Assembly: GCF_009674625.1 (NCBI RefSeq)
Contig: NZ_WKJQ01000001.1
Location: 2,108,001 to 2,172,000 of the forward strand
DNA length: 64,000 bases
Direction of reading: 5' to 3'
Source: Haloferax marinum
Lineage (GTDB): Archaea > Halobacteriota > Halobacteria > Halobacteriales > Haloferacaceae
Position numbers and translations under genes: made by a program. Shown piece by piece: positions 1 to 10,238 of the stretch. Within the stretch, counting starts at the first letter, position 1. Each line of letters starts with the position of its first letter. Under the pieces are notes generated by a model. That model saw nothing but the letters and a program-made list of their open reading frames with translations, was not told the origin of the DNA and made no database searches.

Positions 1-743
1 ACCAACCGTTGCACAACGCGACGGAGTCGACCGCACCGCTCATCGTCACGAACTTCGACGGCAAGCGCATCACGTCGTCGACCGACCTCCAACTCGCACT
101 CGACGAGACCGACCCCGGACAGACCGTCCCGGTCGAAGTGTACAAAGACGGGGAGTTCCGCACCGTCTCGGTGACGCTCGGTGAGAACCCACAGGACGGA
201 AACGGCTTCCTCGGCGTCAACATCTTCGACGGAACGAGTGGACTACTCTTGACGGACTTCGGGACGCGTGAGTACCCCGCTGGGACGTACCTCTCGCTCC
301 TCGGCGGTGACGGCGGCGACGGAACTGGTGGCGTCGCCAACGCCTTCGGCGGGTCACCCCTCCAACTCGTCTACGTCTCGCTGCTGTTACCGCTCGCGTC
401 TGTCGTCCTCGGCATTCCCAACTTCCCCGGATTCACTGGCGAGGTCATCAACTTCTACCAGGTGGGTGGCCCCTTCGGATTCCTCGGCGGCGGTGTCTTC
501 ATCTTCGCCAACCTGCTGTTCTGGACGGCGTGGATAAACCTCCAACTGGGACTGTTCAACTGCATCCCTGGCTACCCACTCGACGGGGGTCGAATCCTTC
601 GGACCGGCACAGAAGCCATCGTCTCGCGACTCCCAGTGGACGACCGACACACCGTCGTCCGAACGATTACGACGTCCATCGGATTGACCATGCTGGCGTC
701 GCTCGTACTCATGATATTCGGTCCGACGCTCCTCGGCGGATAA
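1..743 (+). CDS. Site-2 protease-like M50 metalloprotease, C-terminal part (5' truncated)
   Basis: The reading frame is open to the left edge, so only the C-terminal ~246 residues are present and the HExxH zinc motif would lie outside the window. The first ~60 visible residues look like a PDZ domain. They are followed by hydrophobic segments and by FNCIPGYPLDGGRIL, the conserved NxxPxxxLDGG element that supplies the third zinc ligand in S2P-type intramembrane proteases. A last transmembrane segment ends the protein. Members cut membrane-anchored substrates within the bilayer; the substrate here cannot be inferred. A TTG near the edge is in frame but sits inside the PDZ fold and is not a credible start. 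It reads toward hemQ and ends about 100 bases before it. Confidence 0.85.
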   Translation, partial: QPLHNATESTAPLIVTNFDGKRITSSTDLQLALDETDPGQTVPVEVYKDGEFRTVSVTLGENPQDGNGFLGVNIFDGTSGLLLTDFGTREYPAGTYLSLLGGDGGDGTGGVANAFGGSPLQLVYVSLLLPLASVVLGIPNFPGFTGEVINFYQVGGPFGFLGGGVFIFANLLFWTAWINLQLGLFNCIPGYPLDGGRILRTGTEAIVSRLPVDDRHTVVRTITTSIGLTMLASLVLMIFGPTLLGG

Positions 744-840
744 GGCCGGCAATTCGGCAGAGTGGGGGGCCGAAAACGGCTGTTCGTACCCACTGGAACG
801 ACTCGCAACTTCAATACCGGATGAATCCTAAGGCCCCTGT

Positions 841-2334
841 ATGGTAGAGGCCCCACAGACCGACGAGGGCTGGTTCGCGCTGCACGACTTCCGAACCATC
901 GATTGGGACGCGTGGCGGAACGCACCCGAACACGAACGGAAGCGAGCAATCGACGAAGGCGTCGCCTATCTCGACGCGCACGAAGCGGTCGAAGACGACG
1001 AAGAAGGTACTTCGGCAGTCTTCTCCGTCCTCGGCCACAAGGCCGACTTCGTCGTCGTCCACTTCAGACCGACGCTCGACTCCCTCTCTCGCGCCGAACG
1101 GAAATTCGAACAGACCGCGTTCGCCGCGTACACGGAGCAACCAACCTCCTACGTCTCCGTCACCGAAGTGTCGGGGTACGTCTCCGACGACTACTTCGAG
1201 GGCAACGAAGAGGACGTCGACACCGGACTCCTCCGGTACATCGAGGGCAAACTCAAACCCGACATTCCGGACGACACCTACATGTCCTTCTATCCGATGT
1301 CGAAACGCCGCGGCGAAGAACACAACTGGTACGACCTGTCGTTCGACGAGCGCCGCGAACTCATGTCCACCCACGGCGACACGGGCCGCAAGTACGCCGG
1401 CAAAATCAAGCAGGTCATCGCTTCGTCGGTCGGATTCGACGACTGGGAGTGGGGTGTCACCCTCTTCGGCGACGACCCGACGGACATCAAGGACATCGTC
1501 TACGAGATGCGGTTCGACGAAGTGTCGAGTCTCTACGGCGAGTTCGACCAGTTCTACGTCGGCCGTCGGTTCCCGCCGTCTGACCTCGGTGCGTTCCTCG
1601 CGGGCGACGCCGTCCCGACCAGCGAGTTCGGCGACGAATCACACCACCACGCCCACGCGCATGGAGAGGGTGGACACCACGGCGACGGAAGCCACCACGG
1701 TGAAGGCGAACATCACGGCCACGGTGACGACGACTCTGACGACGACTCTGACGAGGACATCCGCGACGAACTCGAAGACCTGAACATCTACGGGGGCAAG
1801 CCGCACGGCGAAGACGTCTACGCCACGGTGCTGTACTCCGAGGCCGACCCAGACGAACTGTTCGACGAAGTCGAAGGGCTTCGCGAGAACTTCGACCACT
1901 ACCCGACGCACGTCAAGACGGCCGTCTACGAGGCCAGCGACCGCGACCGGACTGCTGTCGTCTCCATCTGGGAGAAGCCCTCGTCGGCCGAGACGGCCGC
2001 TGGATTCCTCTCGGAACTCCCCGACATCGTCGAGCGCGCCGGTGAAGAGTCCGGATTCGGCACGATGGGGATGTTCTACACCGTCAAACCCGACTCCCGA
2101 GAAGACTTCGTCGAGAAGTTCGGCGTCGTCGGTGGCCTCCTCGGCGACATGGACGGGCACTTCGATACGGACCTGATGGTCAACGTCGAAGACGAGAACG
2201 ACATGTTCATCGCCAGTCAGTGGCGCTCGCAGGAAGACGCCATGGGCTTCTTCCGCTCGGACGCCTTCCGCGACACGGTCCAGTGGGGCCGTGACGTGCT
2301 TGCGGACCGACCGCGACACGTGTTCTTGGCGTAA
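841..2334 (+). CDS. hemQ: HemQ (chlorite dismutase family) fused to an ABM-like domain (PitA type)
   Basis: 497 residues. Residues ~10-265 are a chlorite dismutase/HemQ domain, recognisable from YPMSKRRGEEHNWYDL and from KYAGKIKQVI followed by GFDDWEWGVTLF; the His in MSTHG is the likely proximal haem ligand. A linker at about 268-300 is very rich in His, Gly and acidic residues. The rest (~310-497) is a ferredoxin-like antibiotic-biosynthesis-monooxygenase domain. This architecture is that of haloarchaeal PitA proteins. HemQ enzymes decarboxylate coproheme III to haem b; that activity here is inferred from the family. The His-rich linker may bind metal. The ATG at 841 lies directly at the start of the conserved domain. 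The gene is monocistronic and meets a convergent membrane-protein gene. Confidence 0.9.
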   Translation: MVEAPQTDEGWFALHDFRTIDWDAWRNAPEHERKRAIDEGVAYLDAHEAVEDDEEGTSAVFSVLGHKADFVVVHFRPTLDSLSRAERKFEQTAFAAYTEQPTSYVSVTEVSGYVSDDYFEGNEEDVDTGLLRYIEGKLKPDIPDDTYMSFYPMSKRRGEEHNWYDLSFDERRELMSTHGDTGRKYAGKIKQVIASSVGFDDWEWGVTLFGDDPTDIKDIVYEMRFDEVSSLYGEFDQFYVGRRFPPSDLGAFLAGDAVPTSEFGDESHHHAHAHGEGGHHGDGSHHGEGEHHGHGDDDSDDDSDEDIRDELEDLNIYGGKPHGEDVYATVLYSEADPDELFDEVEGLRENFDHYPTHVKTAVYEASDRDRTAVVSIWEKPSSAETAAGFLSELPDIVERAGEESGFGTMGMFYTVKPDSREDFVEKFGVVGGLLGDMDGHFDTDLMVNVEDENDMFIASQWRSQEDAMGFFRSDAFRDTVQWGRDVLADRPRHVFLA

Positions 2335-2370
2335 GGCTGTTTAGCGCCGGAAAAGGGTTTTTTTGCAGTC

Positions 2371-2619
2371 TTACGCGAGAGCGGCGCGGACCTCTCTCAG
2401 TTTCGGGTGGAACTTGTCCGTTCCGAGGAGGTACGCAAAGTAGAGTACTGCCGCACCCATGACGACTGCCCACGCACCGAATCCGAGGTCACCGTGCTGG
2501 ACGGTCAGCAGTGCGAATCGCTCGATGTAGGCGCCGGCGAGTGAGAGGACAGCGCTTCCGAGACCGAAGACGAGCAGTTCGAGGAGGTCGGGTAGGAGTT
2601 CGACGAATGACGGTCGCAT
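2371..2619 (-). CDS. Small two-helix membrane protein
   Basis: 82 residues with two predicted hydrophobic helices (about 10-38 and 48-68), a short charged tail, and no motif I recognise. It lies just downstream of the SHOCT-like gene on the same strand (gap ~44 bases) and may be co-transcribed with it. The composition (few Lys, acidic and hydrophobic) is normal for a haloarchaeal membrane protein. Function unknown. Confidence 0.7.
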   Translation of the reverse strand: MRPSFVELLPDLLELLVFGLGSAVLSLAGAYIERFALLTVQHGDLGFGAWAVVMGAAVLYFAYLLGTDKFHPKLREVRAALA

Positions 2620-2663
2620 TACCTGCCCCCACTTCGTCGGTCGCTGTGTCTCTTTTGGTCTGG

Positions 2664-3080
2664 TTACGCTTCCGCGCGTTCCCGCTCGGTTTCCCGCCGC
2701 GAGGCATATCCGCGGGCCGAGTCGAGCGTTTCTGTCTCGAGCAGTCGTTCGACCTGGTCCTCGAACGCTTCATCGGTTAGCTGGCCGCGGGCGTACCGTT
2801 CACGGAGTTCGTAGAGCGCACGTTCTGGGTCTGTGTCGTCTTCGAGAGGTTGTGAGTTTGGTCGGCCACGAGCGGCCGAGAGAAAATCCATCGTGTACGA
2901 GTAGACGACGGCGATGAGACTCCCGATACCGAAGAACCAGATAAACGCCGTCAGGAATGACCCGCCGTTGAGCAGTGCAAACCCCCCGAGGATGACTCCG
3001 AGTGCGAGTCCAAACTGAAGCGGGTGCTCGTGGGCGAAGCCACCCACCCCACGCTCGCGGAGGATATCGAGCGAAGACAT
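2664..3080 (-). CDS. Membrane protein with C-terminal SHOCT domain
   Basis: 138 residues. Two adjacent transmembrane helices lie at about 21-62. A charged linker leads to a C-terminal SHOCT motif around residues 88-115 (ALYELRERYARGQLTDEAFE). SHOCT domains are short helical modules common at the ends of prokaryotic membrane proteins and are thought to mediate oligomerisation. The tail is highly charged. The ATG at 3080 follows a short AT-rich stretch. Nothing links it to a specific pathway. Confidence 0.8.
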   Translation of the reverse strand: MSSLDILRERGVGGFAHEHPLQFGLALGVILGGFALLNGGSFLTAFIWFFGIGSLIAVVYSYTMDFLSAARGRPNSQPLEDDTDPERALYELRERYARGQLTDEAFEDQVERLLETETLDSARGYASRRETERERAEA

Positions 3081-3131
3081 GACAGATTATTCACAACCTG
3101 CCGAAAAAAGCGTTCGGGGAACGCTTTCGGG

Positions 3132-3299
3132 TCAGCGCCCGCGACGGACGTAGTCCGCGACACCGAAGACGCCGGTCAGCAGGGTCGTGACTATCCAGCG
3201 ACCCGCGTCGTCACCGCGTTTTCTCGCGTCGAGTCGGACCAGCCACGCGAGGGCGACGTGTGCGACTGCCGTGAGGCCGAGGAACGTCCCGAGTCGCAC
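3132..3299 (-). CDS. Small membrane protein coupled to the aldo/keto reductase gene
   Basis: A 55-residue frame with GTG start begins 2 bases after the stop codon of the aldo/keto reductase gene on the same strand. The translation starts VRLGTFLGLTAVAHVALAWL and has two hydrophobic helices, one near the N terminus and one around residues 34-48, separated by a basic loop (LDARKRGDDAGRW). It ends with an Arg-rich tail. The tight spacing and the membrane-protein pattern argue that it is a real gene translated by coupling. It is too short to assign to a family and its function is unknown. Confidence 0.6.
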   Translation of the reverse strand: MRLGTFLGLTAVAHVALAWLVRLDARKRGDDAGRWIVTTLLTGVFGVADYVRRGR

Positions 3300-3301
3300 G
3301 G

Positions 3302-4375
3302 TTAGGCTTCGTTGCGTGCGCCTTCGGCGACGCGCTTGTCGAGGCCGGCGTCACGGATGTCGTCGCCGCCGACGGACGAACGGAGTGCGTCCATCCCGTC
3401 GAAGCGGTCGATACCGAAGTTGTCGGCGTAGAGGTCGGCGACGCGCTGCATCTCGTCGTCCGAGAGTTTCGGCACGTCGGACGCGGCGGCCCACTCGGTG
3501 ATGTCGTCTTTCGTGCGGAAGGTGGGCGTGACCGCTGCCGTGGCGTCGAAGCCGAGGAGCCACGCGATAGCGGCCTGTGCCATGCTTCGCTCTCCGTCGC
3601 GTTCGAGGAAGCGGAGCGTCTCTAATTTCTCCCAGCCAGTCTCGTACCACTCGTCGGGGCGGAAGCCACGGTGGTCACCGCTGCCGAGTTCGGTTTCGGG
3701 ACGGACCTGCTCGTTCAGGAGGCCCGAGGAGTGCGGGACGCGAGCGATGAGGCTCGTTTCCGACCCAGTCTCCTCGATGGTGTCGAGGAAGTGGTTGCCG
3801 ACTTCCTGTTCGAACATGTTCCAGACGATTTGGAGCGCGTCGAACTCCTCTGTGATGGCCATATCGCCTTCGGCGAGCCAGCCGATGGAGGGACCGAGTG
3901 CCCAGCCAGTCGACTTGATGAGGCCTTCTTCTTTCAGTTCGTCCAGTGTTTCGAGGACGTCGGGCGTGACCTCCTCGACGTTCGCGTTGTGGAGTTGCAG
4001 CAGGTCGACGTACTCCATGTCGAGTCGTTCGAGACTCTTCTCGGTCGCCTCGCGGACCCACTCGCCAGTGATTACTTTGGGGAGTTCGCCGTGGCCGGCC
4101 TGCGGGTTGTTGTAGAAGTCGTAGCCAATCTTGGTCGCGACGGTGACCTCGTCACGGTCGTCTGCGAGGGCCTCACCGACGACCTCTTCGGAGTGGCCAA
4201 GACCGTACACGTCTCCCGTGTCGAAGAACGTGATTCCCTGGTCGATGGCGTGGTGAATCATCTCGATGGAGTCTTCGTCAGAGCGGTCACCCCACCAGTC
4301 GGTCCCGACGACCCAGGCACCGAAGCCAACCTCGCTGACTTCGATACCGGAGGTCCCGAGTTCGCGGTAGTGCAT
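3302..4375 (-). CDS. Aldo/keto reductase
   Basis: 357 residues covering the whole NAD(P)H-dependent aldo/keto reductase TIM barrel. The catalytic tetrad is visible: Asp and Tyr in FDTGDVYGLGHSEE, Lys in VTVATKIGYD, and His in LLQLHN. The length fits the bacterial/archaeal AKR11/12-like group often annotated as general stress or sugar/aldehyde reductases. The substrate cannot be deduced. It is divergent from the GH32 gene and followed within 2 bases by a small membrane-protein gene. The ATG at 4375 starts the canonical MHYRELGTSGIEVS sequence. Confidence 0.92.
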   Translation of the reverse strand: MHYRELGTSGIEVSEVGFGAWVVGTDWWGDRSDEDSIEMIHHAIDQGITFFDTGDVYGLGHSEEVVGEALADDRDEVTVATKIGYDFYNNPQAGHGELPKVITGEWVREATEKSLERLDMEYVDLLQLHNANVEEVTPDVLETLDELKEEGLIKSTGWALGPSIGWLAEGDMAITEEFDALQIVWNMFEQEVGNHFLDTIEETGSETSLIARVPHSSGLLNEQVRPETELGSGDHRGFRPDEWYETGWEKLETLRFLERDGERSMAQAAIAWLLGFDATAAVTPTFRTKDDITEWAAASDVPKLSDDEMQRVADLYADNFGIDRFDGMDALRSSVGGDDIRDAGLDKRVAEGARNEA

Positions 4376-4377
4376 AG

Positions 4378-6714
<2,337 letters not shown>

Positions 6715-6735
6715 CGAGTTCGGAAGACGTGGCGG

Positions 6736-8064
6736 TTAGTAGCCGCCGTCGTCGCCGTCGCGGGCCGCCCCGTCCCACCACGATTCTGGGAGTGCCTCAC
6801 GCCGAAGCGGGAGGTGTCCGTGGTCGAGCGTTCCGACGATGTCTGTCTCGGTGCCGTCGACTCCGATTCGGACCGTCGGGGCGAGCGTGCCACCGAACCG
6901 TCGCATCTGTTCTTCGGGTGGCAGCAGCGACACGTCGTCGAGGCTCGGTCGGTTGTAGTCGAAGTAGTTGAAGAAGGACGTGACGAGGAGTTCGTCGCCG
7001 TGGTCGTAGACGAGCCACGAGTACGATTGGAAGGGTGCGTTCTCCGGGTTGGTGAGGACCAGTCCGTGGCCGTTCAGCGGTTCGTAGTCGCCGCGTAAGT
7101 CGTCGGCGACGAAGCCATAGAGTGCGTCGTAGCCTTCGAGTCCGGGAGCGAAGGTGTGGACGTGACTCGAGATGAAGAGATAGTAGGTGCCGTCGCGGAC
7201 GACGAGATGTGGGCGTTCGAGTTCTTGATTGACGCAGACTGCGTCCAACAGCGGTGGTCGGAGTTCGAACTCGGTCGGGTCTCCTGTCGGTGAGTGGGCG
7301 ATGCCGATACTGCCGTTGAACTCCTCCCAGACTGGGTCGTCGCACGCGCCGGTTCCCTCGGGGACGGGCGTGTTCGCCTCGAAGAGGAGGTACGTCTCGC
7401 CGGACTGTGGGTCCTCGTAGAACCACGGGTCGCGGAACGTGTATATCATCCCGCGGGATTGGTCTTCGCGTTCGTACCAGTCGCCGTCGGGTGTGAGGAT
7501 GACGCGGTGGTCCCACGGGCCATCGATACGGAGTTCCGAGTCGTCGGTGTGGACGGTGCCACCCGTCGCGAGTGCGATACGCTGTGTGTAGGTTAGTTCG
7601 TCGGCGCCGTCTTCGCCGGCCGCAGTGTAGTAGAAGTAGACTTCGCCGTCGTCGCCGTCGGGGTCGTACATGGCCGACCCGGCCCACTGTCGTTGACCGA
7701 GTGTCCCGTCGTCGAAGATTCGGCCACCGGTCGTCCAGTTCTCGCCGTCTGTCGAGTAGAAATACCGAATGGTCGCTACGTCGTGGCGCTTCCCCGGAAG
7801 GAGGTCAGACGGCGACGTGAGCGCGAAGATGACGCGACGGCCGTCGATTTCCGCGATAGAGCCGTCTCGATTGCGGAGCAACCACGTGTCCCAGATGTGG
7901 AGGTCTTCGTCGAGGCGTTCGTCCGGTGGGTAGATGATTGGCGCGACGTTGGAGTCGTCGCGGTGGAGTCCCTCGGCGTGCGCCCGCGTCCACGCCGGAG
8001 TCTCTCGTGTGAATCCTTCACTCATAGGTTGACGAACTTTCTCGGGTGGGATATGTTTCACCAT
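6736..8064 (-). CDS. GH68 levansucrase/inulosucrase family protein
   Basis: 442 residues from ATG 8064. The GH68 five-bladed propeller is recognised from the Asp nucleophile in DLHIWDTWLLR, the transition-state stabiliser in FRDPWFYED, and the Glu acid/base in NQELERPHLV. Family members transfer fructose from sucrose to make levan or inulin, or release it by hydrolysis. No signal peptide is visible, which is unusual for levansucrases and favours an intracellular sucrose-cleaving role, unless export uses another route. A second ATG at 8025 (MSEGFTRETPAW) is also possible. The gene converges on the GH32 gene with a 21-base gap. Confidence 0.88.
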   Translation of the reverse strand: MVKHIPPEKVRQPMSEGFTRETPAWTRAHAEGLHRDDSNVAPIIYPPDERLDEDLHIWDTWLLRNRDGSIAEIDGRRVIFALTSPSDLLPGKRHDVATIRYFYSTDGENWTTGGRIFDDGTLGQRQWAGSAMYDPDGDDGEVYFYYTAAGEDGADELTYTQRIALATGGTVHTDDSELRIDGPWDHRVILTPDGDWYEREDQSRGMIYTFRDPWFYEDPQSGETYLLFEANTPVPEGTGACDDPVWEEFNGSIGIAHSPTGDPTEFELRPPLLDAVCVNQELERPHLVVRDGTYYLFISSHVHTFAPGLEGYDALYGFVADDLRGDYEPLNGHGLVLTNPENAPFQSYSWLVYDHGDELLVTSFFNYFDYNRPSLDDVSLLPPEEQMRRFGGTLAPTVRIGVDGTETDIVGTLDHGHLPLRREALPESWWDGAARDGDDGGY

Positions 8065-8199
8065 TTCTCGACGACGACTACTACTGAGATAGTGGTTCGT
8101 TTCTACCGCGCCAAATCCAGCGAATAGTACCGTTTCGTCGGCTATCGCGGCCGATGCACAACCGAACCCATTTGAACGTCGACGGCGAACGAGGTGGTA

Positions 8200-9117
8200 A
8201 TGACGAAGGTCCACGTTTCGCTTCCGGACGACGCTGAGGAGGGCCTCCAGGCCTTCATCGACGACGTAGACGAACGTCTCTCTTCTGACGAAGAGACGTG
8301 CCGGGTCGTCCAAGAGACACTCGTCGACCTCTTCGGTGACCGGGAAGCGTGGGAGCGTTGGCAGCGTGGAGAATCCGTCTCACCGGCCACACGAGTCAGA
8401 CTGCAGGGATACGACCCGTGTAACGCCACCCTCGAAGCCGAATATTACGCCGAGAAAGACGACGAGAAGTTCAAGAAGTCGAAGTATCTCCAGTGGCTCT
8501 GGCGACAGTTCGACGCGACACCGATGGCAGACAACGTCGATTTCGCACTCCGGTTCCGACAGATGCTCGCGAACCACCTCTTCGAAGACGCGGGTGACAA
8601 CCTCCGAATCTTCAAGGGTGTCACGTTCTCGTACGGCCACAACATCACGGTCGGTGACAACACCGTCATCCACGACGACGTCCACCTCGACGACCGGGGA
8701 AAGCTCACCATCGGTGACCGCGTCTCTATCTCCGACGACGTACACATCTACAGTCACGCTCACGACGTCGTCGACCAGACCGAAGTTCGCAACTACCACA
8801 CGACCATCGGTGACGACGCTCGCATCACCTACGCGGCGATGGTGAACGCCGGAAACCACGTCGGGAAGAACGCTATCGTCGGTGCGCGTGCAATCGTCCA
8901 GGGAGACGTTCCCGCCCACCACATCGCCGTCGGCGCACCAGCCAAGAGCGTGAAGGTAAAGCCCGGTTTCGAAGACGTGGCCGAACCACTCGACGCCGGT
9001 GACGAACGACTGGCCGACGACCGAGAGATACCCTACGACCTGCCGGACAACATCGACGTGTTCGACGAGTTTGGCCGTGACGTTGGCGGCCCCGTACAGC
9101 CTCACCGAACCGAATAG
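8200..9117 (+). CDS. Hexapeptide-repeat (left-handed beta-helix) acyltransferase
   Basis: 305 residues. The first ~110 residues are an alpha-helical N-terminal region. Residues ~130-260 are a left-handed beta-helix of the maltose/galactoside/virginiamycin O-acetyltransferase type (repeated [IV]GDxxxI steps: ITVGDNTVIHDDVHL, LTIGDRVSISDDV). The catalytic His is probably in HIYSHAHDV. Members acetylate sugars or surface glycans using acetyl-CoA. A GTG lies 6 bases upstream of the chosen ATG. The gene diverges from GH68, so a shared promoter region with the fructan locus is possible, but a functional link is only inferred. Confidence 0.85.
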   Translation: MTKVHVSLPDDAEEGLQAFIDDVDERLSSDEETCRVVQETLVDLFGDREAWERWQRGESVSPATRVRLQGYDPCNATLEAEYYAEKDDEKFKKSKYLQWLWRQFDATPMADNVDFALRFRQMLANHLFEDAGDNLRIFKGVTFSYGHNITVGDNTVIHDDVHLDDRGKLTIGDRVSISDDVHIYSHAHDVVDQTEVRNYHTTIGDDARITYAAMVNAGNHVGKNAIVGARAIVQGDVPAHHIAVGAPAKSVKVKPGFEDVAEPLDAGDERLADDREIPYDLPDNIDVFDEFGRDVGGPVQPHRTE

Positions 9118-9262
9118 GCCGCCGTCGTCGGTCGTCCTCACCGACTCGTGTTTTGTCCTTTCGACGCCACTTGTCCATTCGATCTACTTCTGACCCACGA
9201 CGCTCCGGAATCGGGTGCCACGGGTGACGAGGGTGACGGTCGTGACACCTGACCGAAGAACC

Positions 9263-9268
9263 GATATA
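9263..9268 (+). promoter_or_regulatory. TATA box of the zinc-ribbon membrane protein
   Basis: The sequence GATATA lies 26-31 bases upstream of the ATG at 9294. That is the distance expected for a haloarchaeal leaderless transcript and supports 9294 over the GTG at 9291. Confidence 0.45.
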
Positions 9269-9293
9269 GCATGCTAACGTAAGTCAAGGTGTG

Positions 9294-9590
9294 ATGGACG
9301 TCTGGGGTTGGATCGTCGTTTACGCCCTCGGATTGACCCTGCTCCAGCTACTGGTCTATCGGTATCTCGTAAACGGCGGCGAACCGACGATCGGTGACGG
9401 CTCGGGTCGAGACTCCGACCGGATGGACCGGTACGTCCACCCCGAAATCGCGTCCTCGTTCGACGAACGGGCCCGGTCGCGTGTTCGAGTAACTCCGACG
9501 GGTGAGCGAATCTGTCCGGACTGTGGGGCCGAAAACGAGGCAGACACGACGTTCGACCTCTGTTGGAACTGCACGCGACGGCTTCACTGA
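9294..9590 (+). CDS. Membrane-anchored zinc-ribbon protein
   Basis: 98 residues. One N-terminal transmembrane helix (about 3-24) is followed by a polar linker and a C-terminal zinc ribbon with two CxxC knuckles, CPDCGAENEAD and CWNCTRRL. Such small anchored zinc ribbons are common in haloarchaea and mostly uncharacterised. The ATG at 9294 is preferred over GTG 9291 because a TATA-like element lies at the right distance for a leaderless mRNA. The cytoplasmic or external location of the ribbon is not certain. Confidence 0.8.
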   Translation: MDVWGWIVVYALGLTLLQLLVYRYLVNGGEPTIGDGSGRDSDRMDRYVHPEIASSFDERARSRVRVTPTGERICPDCGAENEADTTFDLCWNCTRRLH

Positions 9591-9637
9591 CATGTGGCCG
9601 TACCCATTTTACGCCCCCCTCCCAATCGTCGAGTAGT

Positions 9638-9817
9638 ATGGCCGAAACCACTGATTTCCACGACGAACTCGACGCGCTCGCACGCGAACTCGAGGAGGCG
9701 ATTTTCGAGTTCGACGCGGCGCTCGAGCGTCACGCGAGGGTTCGACAAGGTGCCCAGAGTCCCTCGCTCAACCCTCATTCGGTCGAATTCGACGACGTAC
9801 AGGAACTGTTCTTTTGA
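9638..9817 (+). CDS. Small acidic helical protein
   Basis: 59 residues. The first ~40 residues predict a single amphipathic helix or short coiled coil (DFHDELDALARELEEAIFEF), and the tail is polar. It has no Cys and no membrane segment. Typical codon use and GC match its neighbours. It is the last gene before the repeat-rich tRNA-Gly region. Function unknown. Confidence 0.6.
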   Translation: MAETTDFHDELDALARELEEAIFEFDAALERHARVRQGAQSPSLNPHSVEFDDVQELFF

Positions 9818-9853
9818 CACTGAGACAGGCGAGAGTCTACTCTCTGTGAGAAG

Positions 9854-9867
9854 ATGCGCCGACCGGG
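9854..9867 (-). repeat. Short copy of the tRNA-Gly 3' end (copy 1)
   Basis: Fourteen bases are identical to the 3' end of tRNA-Gly(CCC) plus flanking base (the acceptor strand and start of the T arm). The copy lies 313 bases downstream of the intact gene in its transcription direction. It is immediately followed by a 7-bp hairpin at 9869-9893 (GTTCACT/AGTGAAC). Confidence 0.6.
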
Positions 9868-10150
9868 TGTTCACTGAGCGATGCGAAGTGAACGTCGACG
9901 AGACCCCGACCCGTCAGAACTGAGCAAACTGGAGGTTTGCGAAGGTCGGTCGGCAAGCGACCGAAGGGAGTACCGCGAGTGAAACGAGTGGTACGTCGGT
10001 GAGGCTCTGCCTCACCGGAAGTGCGCCGACCGGGAATTGAACTGACGTCCGAGAACCTGCACTCCGTGCAGAACCTCGGTCACGTTCTATTCCCTCTGGG
10101 TCGCATGCACCCTCGACAGAAACGAGCAACACGCAGAGCGGTTGCTCGTT
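9868..10150. repeat. Hairpin-rich region between tRNA 3' fragments
   Basis: No gene is seen here. Several perfect inverted repeats punctuate the region: 9869-9893 (7-bp stem), 9997-10017 (9-bp stem CGGTGAGGC, 3-base loop), 10057-10071 (6-bp stem CTGCAC) and 10121-10150 (10-bp stem AACGAGCAAC, 10-base loop). They alternate with the partial tRNA-Gly 3' copies. The region behaves like accumulated palindromic insertions downstream of a tRNA gene. Confidence 0.6.
10022..10042 (-). repeat. Copy of the tRNA-Gly 3' end (copy 2)
   Basis: Twenty-one bases are identical to 10168-10188, i.e. the discriminator, the 3' acceptor strand and much of the T arm of tRNA-Gly. Beyond this point no D-arm or anticodon arm follows, so it is a fragment, not a second tRNA. 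Duplicated tRNA 3' ends are the usual footprint of att sites or of an insertion followed by gene restoration. Confidence 0.75.
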
Positions 10151-10167
10151 CGTTGTCTCAGTAGAAA

Positions 10168-10238
10168 TGCGCCGACCGGGAATTGAACCCGGGCTTCGAG
10201 CTTGGGAAGCTCGTGTCCTACCACTGGACCATCGGCGC
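10168..10238 (-). tRNA. tRNA-Gly(CCC)
   Basis: Read on the minus strand the gene has a 7-bp acceptor stem (GCGCCGA with TCGGCGC), a D arm with GGTCCAGTGGTAGGAC, the anticodon arm CGAGC-TTCCCAA-GCTCG with anticodon CCC, and the T arm CCGGGTTCAATTCCCGG. There is no intron and no encoded CCA. It decodes GGG. Partial copies of its 3' end lie downstream and partial copies of its 5' end lie upstream, which is unusual. Confidence 0.97.

Noticed and set aside
10022-10100. Second tRNA gene next to tRNA-Gly
   Set aside because: Only the 3' 21 bases match; there is no anticodon arm, D arm or 5' acceptor strand.
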